DNA of 19,058 bases from an uncultured Chloroflexota bacterium (GTDB taxonomy: Bacteria; Chloroflexota; Anaerolineae; Aggregatilineales; Phototrophicaceae), in contig CALBRY010000318.1 of the NCBI GenBank assembly GCA_937927665.1, positions 1-19,058 of the forward strand, written 5' to 3'. The notes beneath the pieces are model-generated. The model had not been told where the DNA came from. It saw only the letters and a program-made list of their open reading frames with translations, and made no database searches. Both the position numbers and the translations under genes were made by a program. How positions within the stretch are numbered: the stretch's first letter is position 1; the number at the start of each line of letters is the position of its first letter. Positions 1-6,705 of the stretch are shown one piece after another.

Positions 1-14
1 GCGAGTAGGGGAAG

Positions 15-2669
15 ATGGCGGACGTGACCTCTTACGAAGCTCCACTTCATCAAGCCGGGGCGCTGCCCGTCGATGCCCCGCCTAAGCTGATCGGGCGGGA
101 TACGACGTTGGCGCGGGTTTACACCCATCTGAAAGAGAACCGCGCAGTCCTGCTGCACGGTGCGGCGGGGGTGGGTAAAACGGCAGTCGCCGCCAAACTC
201 GCCAACGCTTACACCGAACTTCCCGGGGGTGCGTTATGGTTGAACATCGATACGCCCAGCCTCGGCGATCTGTTGGCGCGGATTGGGCGCGCGTATCAGA
301 TGGAGAACGTGACAAGCTCTGAAACGCCGACGGCGTTTGTTGGCGCGATTGCAACGACGTTGAGCCGCGAAAAGCCGCTGATCGTGCTGGATGGCTCTAT
401 CGACGCAGAAGTCGCAAACGAATTTGTGACGCGCTGTGCCGCCGGGGTGCCCGTGCTGATCATCAGCGAAACCGATCTTGACGGCGAATGGACGAAATTT
501 CCACTCAATCCCCTTGAACCGCAAAGCGCGCTTTCTTTGTTCCGCCAAACGGCAGAAAAACCAGAGGATGAAGCGCTTGAACTGGTGGCACAGTTGGGTT
601 ATACGCCGCTGGCGATCGTGCTTGCCGCATTGACGGTCAAATCGACGGGCGGCACATCGGCGGATTTCCGCGCATTACTGCCCGGTGAAGCGTCGCTGCC
701 TTCGAATTACAAAGCGCTGGCGGCGGTGTGGCGCGGGCTGAATAAGGCGCTACAGGGGTTGCTGCTGGTATTAGGGGCGGCTCCACGAAGCGGCGCTACT
801 GCTGAAATGCTCAGTTTGATGGCAAACGCACCCGCCGAAGCAATCGCGGGGGCGATGAATATGTTGAACGCGCGCCGTCTGGTGATCATCACCGAGCAGT
901 ACGGCATGCGTCATTATCAACTGCACCCGGTTACGTATCAATTTATGCAGCCGATTTTGCGCGGCGCAAACCAACTCGAAACGCTGCAAGCGAAAGCGCG
1001 GGCGGCGGTTTTGACGTATGCCCGCAAATATGGATCGGGCGGGGCAGATACCCATCTGAAACTCGCCGCCGAACTCAACACGATCCTTGCTGTGGCAAAA
1101 GCCGCATCGGATGCGGGCGACCGTGAGACGGCAAACGGTTTGGCGATGGCGCTGATGCAAGGTGATTTCGTCAGTGCTGGCGGTTACGTGAATGAACTGC
1201 GTACCCTGCGCCGATTCGCTGCCAGCCAAACAACGGCATTCCCGGCGTATACGGGCAGCGCTCCGCCGCCCGTGACAGCACCACCGGCTGAGCCGCCGCC
1301 TGCACCCGCTAAAGCGGTGCTGGTGGGGGATGATTACGATGAGTTGGATGAAGAACTCGACGAATCGATTGATGTCGACGAAACGCCGGAAGAATTTGAA
1401 GAATCCGAAGAACTGGAAGCACTTCCGTTCGATGACATCACGGCAGACGATGACGATCTTGACGATGAAGACGATATTCCGGCGATCTTACGCGCGCCGA
1501 CCGATGATTTTGATGTGATCACGCCGCGTCCGCGTATTTTGATGGCGGACGATGAAGACGAAGATGAAGACTCGGAAGATCTGCCGAACGCGGTGCTTGA
1601 CGATTTTGAGGACGAATCCGAAATCGTCGAAGTCGTGCCGCTGGACGAATTCCAGCAAATCCGGCTTCAGATCAATCAGGCGAAAGCGGCGGGCGACCGC
1701 AAAACTCAGGCGGAGGCGTTGGTACGGCTCGGCGGACTTCAACGCGAACGTGACCACGCGATTGAAGCGATCGCTACCTACAGCGAAGCACTTTCGGTGC
1801 TGGAAAATATCAACGACGATCCGGCGATGCTGGAGGCTCTGCATCATCTTTCGTCACTGACGCTTGATACGGATAATCCGCAAGCGGCGGCGCTATATTC
1901 GGCGCGCGGCGCGAATGTCGCGGATAAATTGGGCGATGACGCACTTCAGATCAAGCTGCTGACAATTCTGGGGGATGCGCGTCAAGAACTGGGCGAAAAC
2001 AAAGACGCGGCGCGGGCGTATCAGCGTGGGATTGATGTGGCGCGCACAGCGGGCGATTCTGCGAGTGAAGCGCTGCTGCTTTACAAACTCGGTTACGCGC
2101 ATCTGGATGACAGCGAACCGGAGCAGGCGATCAAGATGTGGGAAGAAGCGCTGACGCTTTTCCGCAAGCAGGGACGCCGCGATTACGAAGGGCGTGTACT
2201 GGGCGGACTTGGCGCGGCGAACAGCGATCTCGAACGGTGGACGGAGGCGATCAACTTCCACACGAGCGCGCTGCACATCGCCCGCGAGGTGAAAGACAAA
2301 GAAGAAGAACTGCTCCAACTGAGCAATCTCGGTTATGCGGCAGTTCAGGCACGGCAGTTAGGTCAAGCGGTGATGCGCTATCGTCAGGCGCTGCATCTGG
2401 CGTATATCGCCAACGATAAGCAGAACGTGATCGGCACGACGCTCGATCTGGCGCGACTGCTGGTTGAAAGCCCGCGCCATCTTTCGATCGCTGATTTGTT
2501 GATCGATGGTGCGCTCGAAGTCGAGCCGGGAAGCCGCGAGCTTAAGCGCGTGAAAGAACGGATTGAGGATGAGCGCGACGCATTGGGCGATAAACTGCCC
2601 GATCAAGCGTTGATCAGCGGGACGGCGCGCGAATATGCCGCGAATGCTTACGCGATGCTCGATCAGTAA
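15..2669 (+). CDS. STAND-type (NB-ARC-like) ATPase with acidic linker and C-terminal TPR repeats
   Basis: This 884-residue protein is probably a cytoplasmic signalling or scaffold ATPase of the STAND class. A Walker A motif GAAGVGKT lies at residues 49-56, and a Walker B-like strand PLIVLD at 121-126. LGYTPLAI (194-201) matches the GLPLA-type motif, and LHPVTYQF (303-310) sits where NB-ARC proteins carry the MHD region. A proline-rich stretch (about 415-432) leads into a very acidic, probably disordered segment (about 439-545) containing runs such as DDEDEDEDSED. Residues 550-815 hold about six TPR-like helical pairs (for example YKLGYAHLDDSEPEQAIKMW). The ATG follows AGGGGAAG closely. No recognisable effector domain (TIR, nuclease, protease, DNA-binding) is visible, so output is unknown. 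The next gene is convergent, so it is transcribed separately from what follows; its upstream neighbour lies outside the window. Family-level assignment is firm; the exact role is not. Confidence 0.85.
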   Translation: MADVTSYEAPLHQAGALPVDAPPKLIGRDTTLARVYTHLKENRAVLLHGAAGVGKTAVAAKLANAYTELPGGALWLNIDTPSLGDLLARIGRAYQMENVTSSETPTAFVGAIATTLSREKPLIVLDGSIDAEVANEFVTRCAAGVPVLIISETDLDGEWTKFPLNPLEPQSALSLFRQTAEKPEDEALELVAQLGYTPLAIVLAALTVKSTGGTSADFRALLPGEASLPSNYKALAAVWRGLNKALQGLLLVLGAAPRSGATAEMLSLMANAPAEAIAGAMNMLNARRLVIITEQYGMRHYQLHPVTYQFMQPILRGANQLETLQAKARAAVLTYARKYGSGGADTHLKLAAELNTILAVAKAASDAGDRETANGLAMALMQGDFVSAGGYVNELRTLRRFAASQTTAFPAYTGSAPPPVTAPPAEPPPAPAKAVLVGDDYDELDEELDESIDVDETPEEFEESEELEALPFDDITADDDDLDDEDDIPAILRAPTDDFDVITPRPRILMADDEDEDEDSEDLPNAVLDDFEDESEIVEVVPLDEFQQIRLQINQAKAAGDRKTQAEALVRLGGLQRERDHAIEAIATYSEALSVLENINDDPAMLEALHHLSSLTLDTDNPQAAALYSARGANVADKLGDDALQIKLLTILGDARQELGENKDAARAYQRGIDVARTAGDSASEALLLYKLGYAHLDDSEPEQAIKMWEEALTLFRKQGRRDYEGRVLGGLGAANSDLERWTEAINFHTSALHIAREVKDKEEELLQLSNLGYAAVQARQLGQAVMRYRQALHLAYIANDKQNVIGTTLDLARLLVESPRHLSIADLLIDGALEVEPGSRELKRVKERIEDERDALGDKLPDQALISGTAREYAANAYAMLDQ

Positions 2670-2680
2670 GGGTGTTCACG

Positions 2681-2714
2681 CAAAGGCGCGAAGAAGCAAG
2701 AAAACGCGCCTTTG
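2681..2714. terminator. Bidirectional terminator hairpin between convergent genes
   Basis: The arms CAAAGGCGCG (2681-2690) and CGCGCCTTTG (2705-2714) are a perfect 10-bp inverted repeat with a 14-nt loop. The hairpin lies between two convergent stop codons, 11 bases after one and 2 bases before the other. The U-tract is short in both directions, so termination strength is uncertain. The left arm also resembles the CACAAAG-type short repeats seen elsewhere in the window. Confidence 0.65.
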
Positions 2715-2716
2715 TG

Positions 2717-4312
2717 TTAGATCGGAATCCAGAAGCCGAACGTTGAGCCGCGATCGGGTTCACTTTCAACCCATACTTCGCCCTGATGCCGTTCGACGAT
2801 CGTCTTGACCAAGCTCAAACCTAAGCCGCGTCCCTCGACGCCTTCCGTTCCCGGTTGGCGCACGCGGAAGAACGACTGAAATAAGCGCGGGATCATATCA
2901 CGCGGGATACCTACCCCTGAATCGATCACAATGAAATAGAGGCGGTCGCCCTGACAGTAACTCTTTACGCGGATCGTGCCGCCTTCGGGGGTGTACTTGA
3001 CCGCGTTGCTGATCAGATTTTCCATCGCTTCGCGGATCAGGAACGGGTTCACGCGGATGCCTTGCAGATCATCAAGGCGTAAATCGGCGGTGAGTTCCTG
3101 CTTTTTCTTATCGACCAATGGGCGGACATCGTTGAGCACCTGCCCGATCAAGCCGCGATAATCGACCTGCTGGTGAAGTTCCAGCGGCGAGGTGCGAATT
3201 TGCTCGACGCGCAGCAGGTCATCGAGTAAGCCGCGCATTTTGCTCGTCGAGCGCTCGACAATCTGGAGATATTCTTGAAGCTCCGGTTTGTCCTGCGTAT
3301 CGAGCGCGATGAGGTTGACGTAGCCGACGATCAATGCCAGCGGAGAGCGCAAATCGTGCGAGGCGAGCCGCAGCATCTCATCTTTGAAGCGGGCAAGATC
3401 GCGCATGGTGGTGATATCGCGCATGATCACGACATAACCGGCTCGATCATTGACCAGCAGGGAGCTAAACCACACCGATACCGACGCGAGATAATCTTTA
3501 CGCTGCTGTTCGGAGCGGACTTCGAATGACCAGTTTTGACCGACGCGGGCGCGGGCGGATGTGATTTCGCCAATCTGGGTGAGCGCCGTATCAAGGTGCG
3601 CTAACGTCTGGAAGGGTTTCCCGATCAGGTTTTCGGGATCGCCTTCTTCGTCCAACATGCGGGCGGCTTCGTCGTTGACGAGCAGAATATGCCCGGTTTC
3701 GTCCAGGACGAGCAGAAAATCGGGGATGGCACGCAGCACCGCTTCGAGCTGGCGGCGCTGTTGGAGCATCTTATTAAAAAGTTGGGCGTTGCGGATGGCG
3801 ATCGTAGACTGATTGGCGATGATCGTCATCAACTGGAGATCTTCTTCGGTGAAATGCCCCGGTTGTGTGTGCAGCAAGGTGAGCGCGGCGATTACACGGT
3901 CGGTCAGCAAGAAGGGGACGCACAGTGCGGATCGCGCTTTGGAGGTGCTATCCGGGAATGTGTGCCAGCGATCATCTTTTTCGGTGTCCATGATGACCGT
4001 GCCAGCTTTGTTCCGCAGCACCCAACCCGCAAGCCCACGATCCAATACGCGGCGCGCGATCTTGACCGATTCCTCACCGTTGATCCGGTCAATTGCTTTG
4101 CCCGCTTCGTGAACAATGACTAAATTCGTCCACTCTCCCTGTGCTTCTGGTGGGATGAGCAGGCTGGCGCGATCGGCGGCAAGCGCGGTGGCGCTAACTT
4201 CAATCACTCGCTCCAACAGATGATCTCGATCAAACGAGGTAAGCATCTGAGATACTTGCGCGAGAAGCGCAAAATCTTGAGCGCGGGTACGACGACCTTC
4301 AGAAGCAGACAT
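2717..4312 (-). CDS. Soluble GAF-PAS sensor histidine kinase
   Basis: This is a cytosolic two-component sensor kinase of about 531 residues with no membrane segment. With ATG 4312 as residue 1, a GAF domain covers about 9-178 and a PAS domain about 188-301. HisKA carries the phospho-acceptor in SHDLRSP (His319). HATPase_c shows the N box NLISNAVKYTPEG (Asn436 region), DSGVGIP and GRGLGLSLVK, and ends FGFWIPI. All catalytic boxes look intact. The frame stays open to TTG 4393, which adds 27 residues; neither start has a clear Shine-Dalgarno. I chose the ATG because family alignment begins there, but a TATAAT at 4425-4420 fits either. No response regulator is adjacent, so this is an orphan kinase whose ligand and partner cannot be read from the sequence. 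It follows the M42 genes on the same strand but is separated from them by a terminator. Confidence 0.9.
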   Translation of the reverse strand: MSASEGRRTRAQDFALLAQVSQMLTSFDRDHLLERVIEVSATALAADRASLLIPPEAQGEWTNLVIVHEAGKAIDRINGEESVKIARRVLDRGLAGWVLRNKAGTVIMDTEKDDRWHTFPDSTSKARSALCVPFLLTDRVIAALTLLHTQPGHFTEEDLQLMTIIANQSTIAIRNAQLFNKMLQQRRQLEAVLRAIPDFLLVLDETGHILLVNDEAARMLDEEGDPENLIGKPFQTLAHLDTALTQIGEITSARARVGQNWSFEVRSEQQRKDYLASVSVWFSSLLVNDRAGYVVIMRDITTMRDLARFKDEMLRLASHDLRSPLALIVGYVNLIALDTQDKPELQEYLQIVERSTSKMRGLLDDLLRVEQIRTSPLELHQQVDYRGLIGQVLNDVRPLVDKKKQELTADLRLDDLQGIRVNPFLIREAMENLISNAVKYTPEGGTIRVKSYCQGDRLYFIVIDSGVGIPRDMIPRLFQSFFRVRQPGTEGVEGRGLGLSLVKTIVERHQGEVWVESEPDRGSTFGFWIPI

Positions 4313-4419
4313 AAATGGGGTGTCCAATTCGAGCGAATCACCCTCAAGTGAAACATAAGGCACGGTGATAGACAAGTACAAATTTCCAAACAATCGCGCC
4401 AGATGTTACACCCGTCATG

Positions 4420-4425
4420 ATTATA
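4420..4425 (-). promoter_or_regulatory. Candidate -10 element (TATAAT) of the histidine kinase gene
   Basis: Read on the minus strand, this is a perfect TATAAT hexamer. It would start transcription near 4413, giving a leader of about 20 nt to TTG 4393 or about 100 nt to ATG 4312. No convincing -35 box lies 16-18 bases upstream (GTTTTC is the nearest), so an activator may be needed. Confidence 0.45.
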
Positions 4426-4463
4426 GAGGTTTGACAGGATGGAAAACTCGGATTCTTAAGGAT

Positions 4464-4495
4464 ATTTGTCACTGAATGCGCTGTCGGTGACAAAT
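4464..4495. promoter_or_regulatory. Perfect 9-bp dyad upstream of the histidine kinase promoter
   Basis: ATTTGTCAC (4464-4472) and GTGACAAAT (4487-4495) form a perfect inverted repeat with a 14-base spacer. The centre is roughly 67 bases upstream of the predicted kinase transcription start, a usual position for an activator site. It directly abuts the M42 terminator, so it could alternatively be a second hairpin at the 3' end of that transcript. Confidence 0.4.
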
Positions 4496-4518
4496 GGGCG
4501 ATCCGGTCAGGATCGCCC
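4496..4518 (-). terminator. Intrinsic terminator of the M42 peptidase transcript
   Basis: GGGCGATCC (4496-4504) and GGATCGCCC (4510-4518) make a perfect 9-bp stem with a 5-nt loop, 13 bases past the stop of the downstream M42 gene. On the minus strand it is followed by ATTTGT, a short U-rich tail. It separates the peptidase pair from the kinase. Confidence 0.7.
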
Positions 4519-4531
4519 GGTTATGATGCTG

Positions 4532-5530
4532 TTACAACGAAATCGCGTTTGATGTTAAGCCGACCAACAGCTTGACGCACGCTTCGACATCGCGCATATC
4601 GACGGTTTCGCTGGTGGTATGCAGGAAACGGCACGGGATCGAGATTGCGCCAGCAGGAACCCCCGCGCCGGAAACCTGAATAGCGGCGGCGTCGGTTGAT
4701 CCGAGTGTGAGGATTTCGCGCTGATACGGGATTCCGTCTTTTTCGGCACGGTTGACCATCCACTCGCGGACGGCGTGCGGAACGACATGCCCGGTATCAT
4801 GATACTTGATCGCCGCGCCATCCCCGAGGCGCACCGTCATTTTGCTGTTGCGGACGAGATCGCCGGTTGCGGTCACATCGAGCGCAATTGCGACATCGGC
4901 ATTCAAGCCAAACGCGGCAGTTCTCGCGCCGCGCAGCCCAACTTCTTCTTGCACGGTGAAGGCGAATACAAGCGTATTCGGGGTTTTCTTGTTGATGCGG
5001 CGGATCGCTTCGATGGCAATCGCGCAGCCGATCCGATCATCGAGTGATTTTGCGATGATGCGTGAACCGCGTTCTTCCATTGTGCGCCAGAATCCCGCCG
5101 GAGAACCGGGGGCGATGTGACTGTTTCCGTTTTCGCCATCGCTCACATCGATGAAAAAATCGTCCAGTTCGGGAACGCTGGTGCGGGATGCGCCGAACTG
5201 CTCATGCACACCGATCACGCCGATCGTTCCGTCTTCAAAGCGCACACGTCCGCCAACCATCGTTGAATGCAGCAAGCCGCCGAGATTGGTAAAACGCAGA
5301 TAACCGCTTTTCGGCTCCACAAAGGTGGTCATGACGCCGATCTCGTCCATGTGAGCGGCGATGATGGCAGTCTTTTCGCCTGTTCCCACGCGGCAGAGGA
5401 GATTACCCATGCCATCGACGCGGATATCATCGACGTAAGGCTCAACTTCTGCGCGGATCAGGTCGCGCACCTGATGTTCACTCCCGCTTGGACCCCACGC
5501 CTCTACCAGTTTACGAATTGTGTCTTTCAA
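4532..5530 (-). CDS. M42 family metallo-aminopeptidase (second of a tandem pair)
   Basis: This 332-residue enzyme belongs to the M42 family of dinuclear-metal aminopeptidases, which in other organisms form tetrahedral dodecamers that trim peptides in the cytoplasm. All expected metal and catalytic positions are visible, numbered from the TTG start: HMDEIG (His60), SLDDRIG (Asp164), QEEVGLRG (Glu195/Glu196), ALDVTATGD (Asp218) and CRFLH (His304). The longest frame starts at ATG 5557 inside the upstream gene. I prefer TTG 5530 because AGGAGA lies 8 bases before it and overlaps the upstream TAG, and because LKDTIRKLVEAWGPSG matches where family members begin. It is the second gene of an operon with a paralogue and ends at a terminator. 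Substrate specificity is not readable. Confidence 0.92.
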   Translation of the reverse strand: MKDTIRKLVEAWGPSGSEHQVRDLIRAEVEPYVDDIRVDGMGNLLCRVGTGEKTAIIAAHMDEIGVMTTFVEPKSGYLRFTNLGGLLHSTMVGGRVRFEDGTIGVIGVHEQFGASRTSVPELDDFFIDVSDGENGNSHIAPGSPAGFWRTMEERGSRIIAKSLDDRIGCAIAIEAIRRINKKTPNTLVFAFTVQEEVGLRGARTAAFGLNADVAIALDVTATGDLVRNSKMTVRLGDGAAIKYHDTGHVVPHAVREWMVNRAEKDGIPYQREILTLGSTDAAAIQVSGAGVPAGAISIPCRFLHTTSETVDMRDVEACVKLLVGLTSNAISL

Positions 5531-5537
5531 AATTGGG

Positions 5538-5543
5538 TCTCCT
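5538..5543 (-). promoter_or_regulatory. Start-deciding Shine-Dalgarno overlapping the upstream stop codon
   Basis: AGGAGA on the minus strand overlaps the TAG stop of the first M42 gene (5544-5542). It lies 8 bases before TTG 5530, so the downstream gene is probably translated by reinitiation or translational coupling from this site, which argues against the upstream ATG at 5557. Confidence 0.65.
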
Positions 5544-6588
5544 ATTGCTGTCGCCATGACTTCGAGAGCGCGTCCAGAATGCCGCGCACCAGTGTTTGCG
5601 TCGCCGCGTAATCCCGTTTATCCAGATATGCCATCGGGCTGTGAATATAGCGGCATGGCATCGAGATCACCGCTGTGGGAATGCCGCCGTTGCTCATGTG
5701 AACGATACCGCCATCGGTGCCGCCGCCCGGCATCGTCTTGATCTGATAAGGAATGCCGAGCGATTCGGCAGTTTCTTTGACGAGACGGAACAGGCGCGGG
5801 TTGACGATCATGCTGCGGTCGATCGCTGAGATCACCGGACCGCCGCCCATACGGCAGGTGGGATTGCGTTCGAGTTCATCATCCGGTTCGTCCATTGGCT
5901 GGGGAACGTCGTTCGCGGTTGTGCCTTCCAAAATGATGGCGACATCCGGCTTGAGCGTCTGTGCGGCGACCTGCGCCCCACGTAAGCCGATTTCTTCCTG
6001 TACGGTGAAAGCGGCAAGCACATCAACCGGATAGGGATCGCCTGAAAGGAGGTCGATCAAGTGCGAACAGCCGACGCGATCATCAAAGGCTTTGCCGCGC
6101 AGCACATTTTCGCCCAGTTCGGCGTATTCGCTCACGAACGCGACATGATCGCCGCGTTTAACCTTGCCCGCCGCTTCATCTTTGCTGGTTGCGCCGATGT
6201 CGATACGGAGGTTGGAGAGCTTGACGACATTTTGATCCCGGTTCTTGTGGATCGGCGTCCAGTTGATCACGCCGGGGATGCGGTTTTCACCGACCAGCAC
6301 GCGCTTTCCCGGTAGAATGCGATCCTCAACACCGCCGATGGGGGTAAAGCGGATCGTCCCGTCGCCCTCGAAGCCCATCACCATTAAGCCGACTTCATCC
6401 ATGTGGGCGGCGATCATGACGCGGAGCGGGTTCGGGGCTGTGCCGCGTTTGAGCGCCGTCACCGATCCGAGCGGATCGATGGTGATGTTTTCAGCGTGGG
6501 GGGCAATCGCATCAAGGACGATGGCGCGGACGGCGTCCTCTTTGCCGGAAAGCGCGATCGCCTCCGAAAGGGATTTAAGATGCTGCAT
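5542..6588 (-). CDS. M42 family metallo-aminopeptidase (first of a tandem pair)
   Basis: This 348-residue M42 peptidase is a divergent paralogue of its downstream neighbour. Visible motifs are AAHMDEVGLM (His62, Asp64), KAFDDRVGC (Asp169), QEEIGLRG (Glu198/Glu199) and CRYIH (His316). The fourth metal ligand position reads ILEGTTAND, giving Glu221 where the neighbour has Asp; I believe both residues occur in the family, so this is a subtype difference rather than a defect. GGGTDGG (288-294) is also well kept. The ATG has only a weak GGAT upstream, but MQHLKSLSEAIALSGKE matches the usual family start. It is probably co-transcribed with the next gene, because the stop overlaps that gene's Shine-Dalgarno. 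The two proteins could assemble together, as reported for some M42 TET peptidases; that is inference here. Confidence 0.93.
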   Translation of the reverse strand: MQHLKSLSEAIALSGKEDAVRAIVLDAIAPHAENITIDPLGSVTALKRGTAPNPLRVMIAAHMDEVGLMVMGFEGDGTIRFTPIGGVEDRILPGKRVLVGENRIPGVINWTPIHKNRDQNVVKLSNLRIDIGATSKDEAAGKVKRGDHVAFVSEYAELGENVLRGKAFDDRVGCSHLIDLLSGDPYPVDVLAAFTVQEEIGLRGAQVAAQTLKPDVAIILEGTTANDVPQPMDEPDDELERNPTCRMGGGPVISAIDRSMIVNPRLFRLVKETAESLGIPYQIKTMPGGGTDGGIVHMSNGGIPTAVISMPCRYIHSPMAYLDKRDYAATQTLVRGILDALSKSWRQQ

Positions 6589-6606
6589 ATTTGATCCGAT
6601 ACTTGA

Positions 6607-6623
6607 ACCACAAAGTCACAAAG
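6607..6623 (+). repeat. Short CACAAAG-type intergenic repeat
   Basis: ACCACAAAGTCACAAAG holds two copies of CACAAAG at an 8-base spacing. It lies 19 bases upstream of an M42 start. Related purine-rich units occur at 2676-2693 and 19027-19043, so this looks like a dispersed short repeat family. Confidence 0.5.
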
Positions 6624-6649
6624 ATGTTATCGCATTTATACGGTAAATG

Positions 6650-6679
6650 TGTAGGGACAGAGCAAACCCTGTCCCTACA
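6650..6679. repeat. Palindromic intergenic element or terminator
   Basis: TGTAGGGACAG (6650-6660) and CTGTCCCTACA (6669-6679) are a perfect 11-bp inverted repeat with an 8-nt loop. It lies 26 bases past the stop of the minus-strand SH3b gene, so it may end that transcript, but no strong U-tract follows on the minus strand (CATTTACC). GC-rich palindromes of the GTAGGG...CCCTAC type often occur as dispersed REP-like elements; copy number cannot be judged from one window. Confidence 0.55.
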
Positions 6680-6705
6680 AGAATACAACCTCATGGAAAT
6701 TGGAA

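Noticed and set aside
1330..1522. Ser-rich minus-strand and Met/Lys-rich plus-strand ORFs inside the acidic linker
   Set aside because: They are other-frame readings of GAT/GAA-rich codons in the STAND gene, and neither shows independent translation signals.
1767..1774. GCGATCGC octamers (also 6554-6561, 7340-7347, 16651-16658) as HIP1-like genome marks
   Set aside because: All four lie in coding DNA where GCG ATC and similar codons are favoured; with no genome-wide count I cannot separate this from codon choice.
4431..4459. Plus-strand TTGACA at 4431 as a promoter
   Set aside because: No acceptable -10 box lies 16-18 bases downstream, and no plus-strand gene follows it.
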